In this document: piece by piece, positions 8,923-17,269 of the stretch
Position numbering within the stretch: position 1 is the first letter of the stretch
Layout of the letters: the number at the start of each line of letters is the position of its first letter
Origin: Methylotenera sp. L2L1
GTDB lineage: Bacteria > Pseudomonadota > Gammaproteobacteria > Burkholderiales > Methylophilaceae
DNA length: 64,000 nucleotides
Direction: 5' to 3'
Assembly: GCF_000744605.1 (NCBI RefSeq)
Contig: NZ_JQMG01000001.1
Location: forward strand, 930,001 to 994,000
The notes under the pieces: generated by a model
The model's database searches: none
Told to the model about the DNA's origin: nothing
What the model saw: only the letters and a program-made list of their open reading frames with translations
Position numbers and translations under genes: made by a program

Positions 8923-11088
8923 ATGCTAAAAGCCGTAGATACTGCTAAGAATTCAAGTACAGAGGTTGAAAAAGAGATTCCTATTCAACCTGTTTCATTG
9001 GATATTTGGGATAAAAAATATCGTTTGAAATCTAAGCAGGGCGAAAATGTTGATCAAGACATGGATGCTTCATATCTACGCGTAGCACGTGCCTTAGCCG
9101 ATGTAGAAACCACAGAAGAAAAACGTGCTGAATGGCATGAGAAATTCTTATGGGCATTGCGCCGCGGTGCTATCCCAGCGGGTCGTATTACTTCAAACGC
9201 CGGTGCGTTAGAGCATAAGCCAGCCACTTCTACTATCAACTGTACGGTTTCTGGCGTGATATCAGACAGCATGGATGATATTTTAGGCAAAGTGCACGAG
9301 GCAGGCTTAACGCTAAAAGCAGGTTGCGGTATTGGTTACGAGTTCTCAACCTTGCGTCCAAAAGGTGCGTTTGTGGCGGGTGCAGGTGCTTACACCAGCG
9401 GCCCATTATCTTTCATGGATATCTACGACAAAATGTGCTTCACCGTATCTTCTGCGGGTGGCCGTCGTGGTGCGCAAATGGCAACCTTTGATATCTCACA
9501 CCCAGATGTAACTGACTTCATCAAAGCAAAACGTGAAAATGGCCGTTTACGCCAATTTAACTTGTCATGCCTAATCACTAAAGAGTTCATGGAAGCAGTA
9601 AAAGCGGATGCTGAGTGGAAACTAGCATTCCCTGTGACAGAAAAAGAAGCGATTGTGGATGCTTTAAATACCAACGATGAAAGCCAAGTGGTATGGCGCG
9701 AGTGGCCAGTCAAAGGTAAATATCTGACTAAAACTGATGGTGTAGATGCAGGCAAAGTAGCATGCCGCGTTTACAAAACTATCAAAGCTCGCCGTTTGTG
9801 GGATGTGATTATGTCCTCTACTTACGACTTTGCTGAGCCAGGCTTTATCTTGATCGACCGCGTGAACGAAATGAACAACAACTGGTTCTGCGAAAACATC
9901 CGCGCCACCAACCCATGCGGCGAGCAACCATTACCACCCTATGGCGCTTGCTTGCTAGGTTCAGTAAACCTCACCCGCTTTGTGAAAAAACCATTCACCG
10001 ATGAAGCCTATTTCGACTGGAAAGAATACCGCGAAGTAGTCGCGATTTTCACCCGTATGCTAGATAACGTGGTGGAAATCAACGGCTTGCCATTACAGCA
10101 ACAGCGCGATGAAATCATGCGCAAACGCCGTCACGGCATGGGTTACTTAGGTTTAGGTTCAAGCCTCACCATGATGAAAATGAAGTACGGTGAAGACGAG
10201 TCAATCAAGTTCACAGAAGAAGTAACTCGCGTGATGGCTGAAGAAGGCTGGAGCGTTGGTGTGCAATTGGCCGAAGAAAAAGGCGCCGCACCGATCATGG
10301 ACGAGAAGTTTGAAGTGACGGCAGATATGCTGGCAAAACGTCCAGAAATGGCAGCAGACGGCATTAAAGTCGGTCAAAAAATCGCAGGTAAAGTATTGTT
10401 GGGTAAATACAGCCGCTATATGCAGCAGTTCCCAGAAGGTTTACGTAACCAAATCGCTACTAAAGGCGTACGCTTTACGCACCACAGCTCAATTGCGCCA
10501 ACGGGCACCATTTCATTATCATTGGCTAATAATGCAAGCAACGGCATCGAGCCATCATTCGCGCATCACTACGCACGTAACGTGATTCGTGAAGGTAAAA
10601 AATCAAAAGAGAAAGTCGATGTGTTCTCTTATGAGTTGTTAGCTTACCGTGAGTTGATCAACCCAAATGCAATGCCATTTAGCGACAAGCCAGAAGAACA
10701 ATTGCCAGAATACTTCCTAGATTCTTCAACCATCATGGCAAAAGCGCATGTGGATATTCAAGCCGCATCACAAAAATGGATTGATAGCTCAATTTCAAAA
10801 ACCATTAACGTGCCGACTGATTATGATTTTGAAGACTTCAAAAACATCTATCTATACGCATACGATAAAGGCCTAAAAGGTTGCACAACATTCAGATTTA
10901 ACCCTGAAGCGTTCCAAGGCGTATTGGTGACAGAAAAGGACTTAGAAAGCACCACTTACAAATTTACCTTAGAAGACGGCACTGAAATTGAAGCCAAAGG
11001 TAATGATGAGATTGAATATGATGGTGAGATTCATAGCGCAGCTAACTTATATGATGCATTAAAAGAAGGCTACTACGGTAAATTCTAG
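8923..11088 (+). CDS. nrdJ: Adenosylcobalamin-dependent (class II) ribonucleotide reductase, large component
   Basis: A 721-residue enzyme that reduces ribonucleotides to deoxyribonucleotides using B12-generated radicals, without oxygen dependence. Recognisable class II elements are RRGAIPAGRITSNAG, KAGCGIGYEFSTLRP, the active-site segment ENIRATNPCGEQPLPPYG with its NPCGE cysteine motif, and LPLQQQRDEIMRKRRHGMG. It matches the NrdJa half of the split enzyme known from Pseudomonas aeruginosa; the C-terminal part is the separate gene at 11313. The start follows a GAGGG ribosome site. Confidence 0.9.
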   Translation: MLKAVDTAKNSSTEVEKEIPIQPVSLDIWDKKYRLKSKQGENVDQDMDASYLRVARALADVETTEEKRAEWHEKFLWALRRGAIPAGRITSNAGALEHKPATSTINCTVSGVISDSMDDILGKVHEAGLTLKAGCGIGYEFSTLRPKGAFVAGAGAYTSGPLSFMDIYDKMCFTVSSAGGRRGAQMATFDISHPDVTDFIKAKRENGRLRQFNLSCLITKEFMEAVKADAEWKLAFPVTEKEAIVDALNTNDESQVVWREWPVKGKYLTKTDGVDAGKVACRVYKTIKARRLWDVIMSSTYDFAEPGFILIDRVNEMNNNWFCENIRATNPCGEQPLPPYGACLLGSVNLTRFVKKPFTDEAYFDWKEYREVVAIFTRMLDNVVEINGLPLQQQRDEIMRKRRHGMGYLGLGSSLTMMKMKYGEDESIKFTEEVTRVMAEEGWSVGVQLAEEKGAAPIMDEKFEVTADMLAKRPEMAADGIKVGQKIAGKVLLGKYSRYMQQFPEGLRNQIATKGVRFTHHSSIAPTGTISLSLANNASNGIEPSFAHHYARNVIREGKKSKEKVDVFSYELLAYRELINPNAMPFSDKPEEQLPEYFLDSSTIMAKAHVDIQAASQKWIDSSISKTINVPTDYDFEDFKNIYLYAYDKGLKGCTTFRFNPEAFQGVLVTEKDLESTTYKFTLEDGTEIEAKGNDEIEYDGEIHSAANLYDALKEGYYGKF

Positions 11089-11105
11089 TGTTTGCCTACT
11101 GCGCT

Positions 11106-11179
11106 CACCATTGCGGTGTTGAAAAGCAGTTTTAAATCCTCATGTACTATTTGTACACTCCAGTTTAAAACCGCTTTTC
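11106..11179. repeat. Large imperfect inverted repeat between nrdJa and nrdJb
   Basis: GAAAAGCAGTTTTAAA (11121-11136) pairs with TTTAAAACCGCTTTTC (11164-11179) with one mismatch, enclosing an inner TGTAC/GTACA palindrome (11143-11157). A small CACC/GGTG hairpin (11106-11118) precedes it. It could be a dispersed repeat or partially attenuate transcription between the two subunits. Confidence 0.6.
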
Positions 11180-11312
11180 GCCTTGCACTGGCATCGCTAA
11201 TAACGGCAACCATCTAGCATTTAAAAATAGCAATAAGCCGTCATTGACTTAAAGCTAGACAACAAGCAATTAAGGAACGGGAAAGCCAAAAAGACCCCAC
11301 AGGAGACCAAAC

Positions 11313-12011
11313 ATGGCGATTAAAATTGAAAAGAAAATTGTTAGCTACAACCTAGTGTCAGAAGAAGACAAAGCAAAAGCTGCCGAAGCCAAAGTAGCAG
11401 AAGCTAGCACTAACGTTGTACAACTAGGTGAGCCACTAGGCCGCCCAGAGAAATTGGTAGGCAACACCTACAAAATTAAAACACCAGTCACCGAGCACGC
11501 GCTTTACATCACCATTAACGATATCGTGATGAACGAAGGCACGCCACAAGAACATCGCCGCCCGTTTGAAGTGTTTATCAACTCCAAAAACATGGAGCAC
11601 TTTCAATGGATTGTGGCGCTAACGCGCGTGATGTCAGCCGTATTCCGTAAAGGCGGCGACGTGACTTTCTTGGTAGAAGAGCTTAAAAGCGTATTTGAAC
11701 CAAGTGGCGGCTACTTCAAAAAAGGCGGCAAGTTTGTACCTAGCCTAGTGGCAGAAATCGGTGAAGTAGTAGAACAACACTTGCAAGAAATCGGCATGCT
11801 TAAAAAGCCAGGTCTAGACCAACACCAACAAAAATTGGTAGAAGAGAAAAAAGCAGAATACCTGGAAAAACACGCTAAATCAGGTGAGGAAGTAAACGAA
11901 GAAGGCTTCCCAAAAGGTGCGCAGCTTTGTAAGAAATGTAACACCAAGGCTAGCATTATTATGGACGGTTGTTTGACTTGCTTGAATTGTGGTGAAAGTA
12001 AGTGCGGTTAA
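11313..12011 (+). CDS. nrdJb: NrdJb, C-terminal component of split class II ribonucleotide reductase
   Basis: A 232-residue protein with no full catalytic barrel, located 224 bases after nrdJa. The C-terminus is a cysteine-rich, zinc-ribbon-like tail (CKKC, then CLTCLNC and ESKCG). In Pseudomonas aeruginosa the equivalent NrdJb is needed with NrdJa for full activity and is thought to carry the redox-active cysteines that re-reduce the catalytic site; I infer the same role. The start has a good AGGAG site seven bases upstream. The gap to nrdJa is larger than in Pseudomonas and holds an inverted repeat. Confidence 0.85.
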   Translation: MAIKIEKKIVSYNLVSEEDKAKAAEAKVAEASTNVVQLGEPLGRPEKLVGNTYKIKTPVTEHALYITINDIVMNEGTPQEHRRPFEVFINSKNMEHFQWIVALTRVMSAVFRKGGDVTFLVEELKSVFEPSGGYFKKGGKFVPSLVAEIGEVVEQHLQEIGMLKKPGLDQHQQKLVEEKKAEYLEKHAKSGEEVNEEGFPKGAQLCKKCNTKASIIMDGCLTCLNCGESKCG

Positions 12012-12012
12012 T

Positions 12013-13419
12013 ATGCAACTTGAATCAATACAAATAAAGAATTATCGTAGTATTGAAGATATTACCTTTGATATAAATGTATTAGATGATGGCTCATATA
12101 CTTTTGGATTAATTGGAGTTAATGAGGCAGGGAAATCAAGTATATTAAAAGCAATGAGCTTGAAAGATTCTTTAGTTGCTTTAAGTCCAAAAGATTTCAA
12201 TGATAAAACTAAAAAGATAGAAGTTTTATATAAGTATCGATTGAGTGAGATTGATGTTACTGAAGACTTCAGCGCATTATTAGAAGACGATACCCCTCCG
12301 ACGATTTTAACAGCACACCCTTTTGCACCTAATGACTTAGTAGGCTTTAAGATTTCATTTTTAATTGCGACACCATCTGTACCAGTTTATGAGTTTCTTT
12401 ATTCTAATAAAAAGGCTGATTTGGCAAATGTTATTGGTGTTACTAAGTCTTTTTTTGAAAAAATGCATCAAACAGTTTTTTGGACTGCAAAAGGTGAATA
12501 CTTAATCTCAGAAGCAGTAAATTTAACCGCATTTGCAGCAAATCCAGCAATTTCGATCCCGTTGAAAAATTGTTTTCTTCTGGCTGAAATAGACGATATA
12601 CAAGCTCGAGTATCAAGTATATCTGGGGATTCAACGGAAAAGGAAGAGTTAGAAGAGCAACTTGGTAAGGCTGTGACTGAGCATATATTAGCAGTTTGGC
12701 CAGGTCATCCAATTAAAATCACATTTGATATTGACGGGGAGTTAATAAACTTCCATGTTAAAGACACTAATGTAAAAGGTAAGGCAAAGACAGCCGGTCA
12801 GAGAAGTGATGGCTTTAAGCAGTTCATTTCATTTTTACTTACTGTTTCTGCAGAAGATAGAAATGACGAATTAGAAAATTGCTTATTGCTACTTGATGAA
12901 CCAGAAACGCATTTACATCCTAAAGCGCAAGAAGATTTTTTAAGTGAGTTGAAAAAGATAACAACAAATAAAAGAGGTAATGTCGTCATTTTTGCAACTC
13001 ATTCTAATTACATGATTGATAAGGCAAAGTTAAGTAGAAACTTTAAAGTTATTAAGGAAAATGTCAGCACTTTTATAGAGGAAATTAACACAAAAAATTC
13101 AACTTTTGCCAGCGTGAATTATGAGGTTTTTGGGATAGTTAGTTCAGATTATCACAATGAGCTATATGGATTTCTTCACCAAAAATTTCAGGATGAAGAC
13201 CAAACTGATGATAAAAGGGAAAAAGTTTTAGTATTTGATACTCAGTTTTTACATGAAAGAAATAAGCTTCCTAAGGATAAGCCTTGGAAAGGGAATTTAA
13301 AACAAGCAACTCTTTCAACCTATATTAGGAATTGTATTCATCATCCTGATAATGGCGATACTTATACTCAAAGTGAATTAAAAAGTTCTATTGAATCAAT
13401 GAAAAGGTTAGCCAAGTAG
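12013..13419 (+). CDS. AAA ATPase (SMC/OLD-like) with HEPN-like C-terminal motif
   Basis: The ATP-binding domain is clear: an N-terminal QIKNYRSIED segment, Walker A GVNEAGKS (residues 35-42), Walker B LLLLDEPETHLHP (Asp295-Glu296) and an H-switch ATHSNYM. No TOPRIM nuclease domain follows. The C-terminal ~100 residues end in IRNCIHHP, which fits the RNxxxH motif (Arg439 to His444) of HEPN ribonucleases. I chose ATG 12013, one base after the nrdJb stop; an in-frame ATG at 11989 would overlap nrdJb. The gene is clearly more AT-rich than its neighbours and is followed by repeats, suggesting transfer. A defence role is inference. Confidence 0.75.
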   Translation: MQLESIQIKNYRSIEDITFDINVLDDGSYTFGLIGVNEAGKSSILKAMSLKDSLVALSPKDFNDKTKKIEVLYKYRLSEIDVTEDFSALLEDDTPPTILTAHPFAPNDLVGFKISFLIATPSVPVYEFLYSNKKADLANVIGVTKSFFEKMHQTVFWTAKGEYLISEAVNLTAFAANPAISIPLKNCFLLAEIDDIQARVSSISGDSTEKEELEEQLGKAVTEHILAVWPGHPIKITFDIDGELINFHVKDTNVKGKAKTAGQRSDGFKQFISFLLTVSAEDRNDELENCLLLLDEPETHLHPKAQEDFLSELKKITTNKRGNVVIFATHSNYMIDKAKLSRNFKVIKENVSTFIEEINTKNSTFASVNYEVFGIVSSDYHNELYGFLHQKFQDEDQTDDKREKVLVFDTQFLHERNKLPKDKPWKGNLKQATLSTYIRNCIHHPDNGDTYTQSELKSSIESMKRLAK

Positions 13420-13423
13420 TAGG

Positions 13424-13442
13424 GTGGGCATAATATGCCCAC
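13424..13442 (+). terminator. Palindrome just after the AAA ATPase gene
   Basis: GTGGGCATA, one A, TATGCCCAC: nine-base perfect arms starting five bases after the stop codon. There is no T tract, so it is a terminator-like hairpin or part of the GTAGGGTGGGCA repeat family also seen at 13853-13918. Confidence 0.45.
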
Positions 13443-13475
13443 GCGTAACAATCTAAGTCTTCATCATTCCTTTTC

Positions 13476-13665
13476 GCCTCTAGGCGAGTTACTTTACTTT
13501 TGCTTGCTCAAAAGAAAGTAACCAAATAAAAGAGCACCCCCTACCGCTTGTTTCCTGTGCTGCTCAGCTTTATGGGCGGCAAGCTAAAACTCGCTTCTCT
13601 CAAACAGTCGCTTGCCGAAAACTCCCATAAAGCTTGCGCTGCTCGGCGCGGTAATAAGGGGATTT
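13476..13665. repeat. Structured dispersed repeat (GTTACTTT...AAAGTAAC type)
   Basis: A block with nested inverted repeats: GTTACTTTACTTTTG (13488-13502) against CAAAAGAAAGTAAC (13509-13522), AGCTTTATGGG (13567-13577) against CCCATAAAGCT (13623-13633), and GCAAGC against GCTTGC inside. Sequences of this kind are scattered non-coding repeats in many proteobacteria, as far as I recall. No open frame is supported. Confidence 0.6.
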
Positions 13666-13717
13666 AGGGCTATGTGGATGCTACAACTATTAAGCTAAAT
13701 TAACACCTGTTATGAAT

Positions 13718-13846
13718 CGTCATTTCGTGCTTTCACGTGTGAATAAACAGCTCCAGCTGGTATATTCCACGGTGAAGACCTTAACGGTCTGACACGGAAT
13801 CCATTAGTTTTTGTTATAAATGGATTCCCGCATTCGCGGGAATGAC
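13718..13846. repeat. 85-bp dispersed repeat plus REP-like hairpin
   Basis: Bases 13718-13802 match, in reverse orientation, bases 62299-62383 with 8 differences in 85 positions by eye. Inside is a CAGCTCCAGCTG near-palindrome and a GGTGAAGACC segment. A hairpin GGATTCCCGC-ATT-CGCGGGAATGAC follows at 13822-13846 and resembles the unit at 7221-7247. Confidence 0.75.
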
Positions 13847-13852
13847 AGCCTT

Positions 13853-13918
13853 GTAGGGTGGGCATGATGCCAACGCGTTAATATGAACTCTACGTGGGCA
13901 ATAAATTGCACACCCTAC
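13853..13918. repeat. GTAGGGTG...CACCCTAC inverted repeat
   Basis: GTAGGGTG at 13853-13860 returns as CACCCTAC at 13911-13918. The same leader GTAGGGTGGGCA occurs at 13419-13430, and a shorter relative, AGTAGGGT/ACCCTACT, at 25952-25981. This completes a 13420-13941 stretch with no gene, made of several repeat families. Confidence 0.6.
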
Positions 13919-13941
13919 TTAATTGCACGGATTGTAGGTTG

Positions 13942-14805
13942 TTAAAGCAACTCTTCCACATGCTTTTTAATATTCGCAGCCATCTTTTTAGTGGGTAAGT
14001 CGTTATCATCGCCGCCAAATGGGTCTTCAATCTCTTCGGCAATCAGTTCTAAGCTGGCTAACACATAGAAAATAAACACTACCACAGGAATCACGTAGTA
14101 GCCCAAGCTAAACACATAGCCAAACGGTAGTGTCATGACATAAAAGAAGATAAATTTCTTAATAAATGCACTGTAAGAGTAGGGGATGGGGGTGTTTTTA
14201 ATCCGTTCGCATACGCCGCAAATGCCTGTAAACGACTGTAGTTCGTCGTTGATGATATAGAACTGGTCGCCTGTGATTTTGCCAGATGTATATAGCTCAT
14301 TGGCTTTTTGAAACAAAATTTTAGCCACTTGGTTAGGTGCGTGATTGTGGTGGTTGATTTTTAAATCTAAGCCTTCAAACAGCATTTGGCTGACTTCTTC
14401 GTTGGATAAGTGTTTAGATAGCACCGAGGCATAGGTCGGGATGGCTTTTCTAAAGAAGTTGCGGTCACTTTCTTCGGATAAATAAGCGGAAAGTTTAAGT
14501 GCCAGATTGCGGCTGTTGTTGACCAAAGCGCCCCATGTTTTTCTGCCTTCCCACCAGCGCTCGTAGGCGGTGTTGGTTCTGTAAGCCAGTAATAATGACA
14601 GTACAAAACCGACTGTGGTGTGCATTAACGGAATATTCTTCACATGACTTTTTTCGGAGAGTTGCCAAAACTCTAATTCCAAGTAGGCTATGCCACCGGC
14701 GTATAGTCCAATGAATATCATCATGGGAATCAAGCGTCGAAAAGTATCCGATTCGTGAAAACGGAAGATAAAGATAATCCAGTCTTTTGGGTTGTATTGA
14801 ATCAT
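13942..14805 (-). CDS. Bestrophin-family anion channel-like membrane protein
   Basis: A 287-residue inner-membrane protein of the bestrophin (UPF0187) family. Signatures include the N-terminal FRFHESDTFRRLIP segment, LLAYRTNTAYERWWEGRKTWG, CGVCERIKNTPIP in the pore-lining region and a polar C-terminus with DPFGGDDNDLP. Bacterial bestrophins form pentameric ion channels; ion selectivity cannot be predicted here. It starts 23 bases after the OsmC-YcaO gene on the same strand and is probably co-transcribed with it. Confidence 0.9.
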   Translation of the reverse strand: MIQYNPKDWIIFIFRFHESDTFRRLIPMMIFIGLYAGGIAYLELEFWQLSEKSHVKNIPLMHTTVGFVLSLLLAYRTNTAYERWWEGRKTWGALVNNSRNLALKLSAYLSEESDRNFFRKAIPTYASVLSKHLSNEEVSQMLFEGLDLKINHHNHAPNQVAKILFQKANELYTSGKITGDQFYIINDELQSFTGICGVCERIKNTPIPYSYSAFIKKFIFFYVMTLPFGYVFSLGYYVIPVVVFIFYVLASLELIAEEIEDPFGGDDNDLPTKKMAANIKKHVEELL

Positions 14806-14828
14806 AGTGAGCGCTTTAACGTTGCCGG

Positions 14829-17048
14829 TTAACTTGTGGTGGCTGCCATATTGGCGCGTGCCGCATGCAATTTTTTATAGCTGTCGATCAGACGGTGGTG
14901 CCTGTCTAGCCCTTCCAGTTTCATGCTGGTTGGCGCCAGGCCGAAGAAGCGCACATTGCCTTCCACAGAGCCAATGACGGCATCCATACGGGCATTGCCG
15001 AACATGCGGCGGAAGTTGACTTCGTAGTCTTCTAGCGCTAGGTCGTCATCCAGCAGTACCTCTAACACCACATTTAATGCCTGATAAAACAATCCGCGTT
15101 CTAGCGTGTTGTCGTTGTATTGCAGGAAGGCGCCTACTAGCTCATGCGCCTCTTCAAATTGCTGTAAGGCGAGATGAATCAGCAGCTTCAACTCCAGCAC
15201 GGTGAGCTGCCCCCAGTCTGTATTCTCGTCAAATTGGATGCCGATTAAGGTGGCGATATCGCCATAGTCATCCAGCTCGTTATTCTCTAAACGCTCCAGC
15301 AGTGCTTCCAAGCTGGCGTCATCTAGCTGATGCAGGTTTAAGATATCTTTGCGGAACAACAGCGCCTTGTTGGTGTTATCCCACACCAGATCTTCTACCG
15401 GATACACTTCCGAGTAGCCAGGCACCAAGATTCGACAAGCAGTGGCGCCTAGCTGGTCATACACCGCCACGTAGGCTTCTTTGCCCATGGCTTCGAGAAT
15501 GCCGAACAAGGTTGCAGCTTCCTCGGCATTAGAGTCACTAGGTTTGCCTTCTTGGCCTTGGCCAGAAAAATCCCACTCCACAAACTCATAATCGGATTTG
15601 GCACTGAAAAAGCGCCACGACACGATGCCGCTGGAATCAATAAAGTGTTCCACAAAGTTATTGGGTTCGGTCACCGCTTCACTGGCAAAAGTCGGCTGTG
15701 GTAAATCGTTGAGGCCTTCTAAACTGCGCCCTTGCAGTAGTTCGGTCAGGCTGCGTTCCAGCGCAACTTCTAGGCTTGGGTGCGCGCCGAACGAGGCAAA
15801 CACGCCGCCGGTGCGCGGGTTCATCAAGGTAACGCACATCACCGGGTATTCACCGCCCAGCGATGCATCTTTTACCAGAACTGGAAAGCCTTGCTCTTCC
15901 AAGCCCTGAATGCCGGCTAGAATACTAGGATACTTTGCCAGTACTTCCTGCGGCACATCAGGCAAGCTGATTTCGCCTTCCAGAATTTCACGTTTCACCG
16001 CGCGTTCGAATATCTCTGACAGGCATTGCACTTGCGCTTCTGCCAGCGTATTGCCTGCACTCATGCCATTGCTGACGTAGAGGTTTTCAATCAGGTTGGA
16101 TGGAAAATAGACGACTTCACCGTCCGACTGACGCACATATGGCAACGAACAGATCCCGCGTGCTGCATTGCCAGAATTGGTGTCGACCAGATGCGAACCG
16201 CGCAGCTCGCCATCTGGGTTGTAAATCTCTAAACAGTAATCATCCAGAATCTCTTTCGGCAGCGCATCTTTGCGGCCTGGCTTGAACCAGCGCTCGTTCG
16301 GGTAATGCACGAATGCTGCATTGGCGATATCTTCACCCCAGTATGAGCCGGCGTAGAAATGGTTGTTACTCAGTCGCTCGATATACTCGCCCAAAGCCGA
16401 CGCCAACGCGCTTTCCTTGGTTGATCCTTTTCCGTTAGTGAAGCACATTGGCGAGTGCGCATCACGGATATGCAGTGACCACACATTAGGAATGATATTG
16501 CGCCATGAAGCGATTTCAATCTTGATGCCCAAGCTCGCCAGCAGCCCCGACATATTGGCGATGGTTTGCTCTAAGGGTAAGTCTTTGCCAGTGATATAAG
16601 TGTGCGTATCAGCAGATGGGTTCACCATTAGCAAGGCCTGCGCATCGGCATCTAGGTTAGCTACTTCTTCAATAATAAACTCGGGGCCGGCCTGCACTAC
16701 TTTTTTAACCGTACAACGCTCGATGGAGCGCAAGATACCCTGGCGGTCTTTGTCGGAAATATCTGGAGGCAACTCCACCTGAATCTTGAAAATCTGCTGG
16801 TAACGGTTTTCCGGATCAACAATATTATTGTGTGAAAGGCGGATATTTTCGGTAGGTATATTGCGCGTGTTGCAGTACAACTTCACGAAATAAGCAGCGC
16901 ACAAGGCTGATGAAGCCAAAAAGTAATCAAAGGGGCCGGGGGCTGAGCCATCGCCTTTATAGCGGATAGGCTGGTCGGCAATCACCGTGAAGTCATCGAA
17001 CTTGGCTTCAAGACGTAGCTTATCGAGAAAGTTGACTTTAATTTCCAT
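14829..17048 (-). CDS. ycaO: OsmC domain fused to YcaO domain protein
   Basis: The first ~140 residues are an OsmC-like domain (FDYFLASSALCAAYFVKLYC, with the family's cysteine). The rest is a YcaO domain (WSLHIRDAHSPMCFTNGKGS, ASALGEYIERLSNNHF, the acidic ATP-binding residues). YcaO enzymes activate amide backbones with ATP; Escherichia coli YcaO helps RimO methylthiolate ribosomal protein S12. No azoline or peptide-maturation partners are nearby, so a YcaO/RimO-type role is most likely. I chose Met31 of the long frame (ATG at 17048, with GGA upstream), giving 739 residues, longer than E. coli YcaO because of the OsmC extension. Confidence 0.87.
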   Translation of the reverse strand: MEIKVNFLDKLRLEAKFDDFTVIADQPIRYKGDGSAPGPFDYFLASSALCAAYFVKLYCNTRNIPTENIRLSHNNIVDPENRYQQIFKIQVELPPDISDKDRQGILRSIERCTVKKVVQAGPEFIIEEVANLDADAQALLMVNPSADTHTYITGKDLPLEQTIANMSGLLASLGIKIEIASWRNIIPNVWSLHIRDAHSPMCFTNGKGSTKESALASALGEYIERLSNNHFYAGSYWGEDIANAAFVHYPNERWFKPGRKDALPKEILDDYCLEIYNPDGELRGSHLVDTNSGNAARGICSLPYVRQSDGEVVYFPSNLIENLYVSNGMSAGNTLAEAQVQCLSEIFERAVKREILEGEISLPDVPQEVLAKYPSILAGIQGLEEQGFPVLVKDASLGGEYPVMCVTLMNPRTGGVFASFGAHPSLEVALERSLTELLQGRSLEGLNDLPQPTFASEAVTEPNNFVEHFIDSSGIVSWRFFSAKSDYEFVEWDFSGQGQEGKPSDSNAEEAATLFGILEAMGKEAYVAVYDQLGATACRILVPGYSEVYPVEDLVWDNTNKALLFRKDILNLHQLDDASLEALLERLENNELDDYGDIATLIGIQFDENTDWGQLTVLELKLLIHLALQQFEEAHELVGAFLQYNDNTLERGLFYQALNVVLEVLLDDDLALEDYEVNFRRMFGNARMDAVIGSVEGNVRFFGLAPTSMKLEGLDRHHRLIDSYKKLHAARANMAATTS

Positions 17049-17269
17049 GGTGATAATTCCAAAAAATGGTGCAAAAATGCTGTGGGCGCTATTATCTCTC
17101 AACACGCCGATGCCGTGTAATACATTGATGCTTTCCACAAACGCTAACGCATGGATAAATTGCCAAGAAATCTTCTAGAGTGTTGGTAGCCGTCTGCTGG
17201 CGAATTAAAGATAATCATCGGCCTTGAATTCAAGGCCTAAAGCGGACATTCAAACCAAACTTATCTTAA

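Noticed and set aside
13420-13941. CRISPR array or IS remnant
   Set aside because: Repeats are not evenly spaced or identical and no transposase frame is present; they are dispersed palindromic elements.
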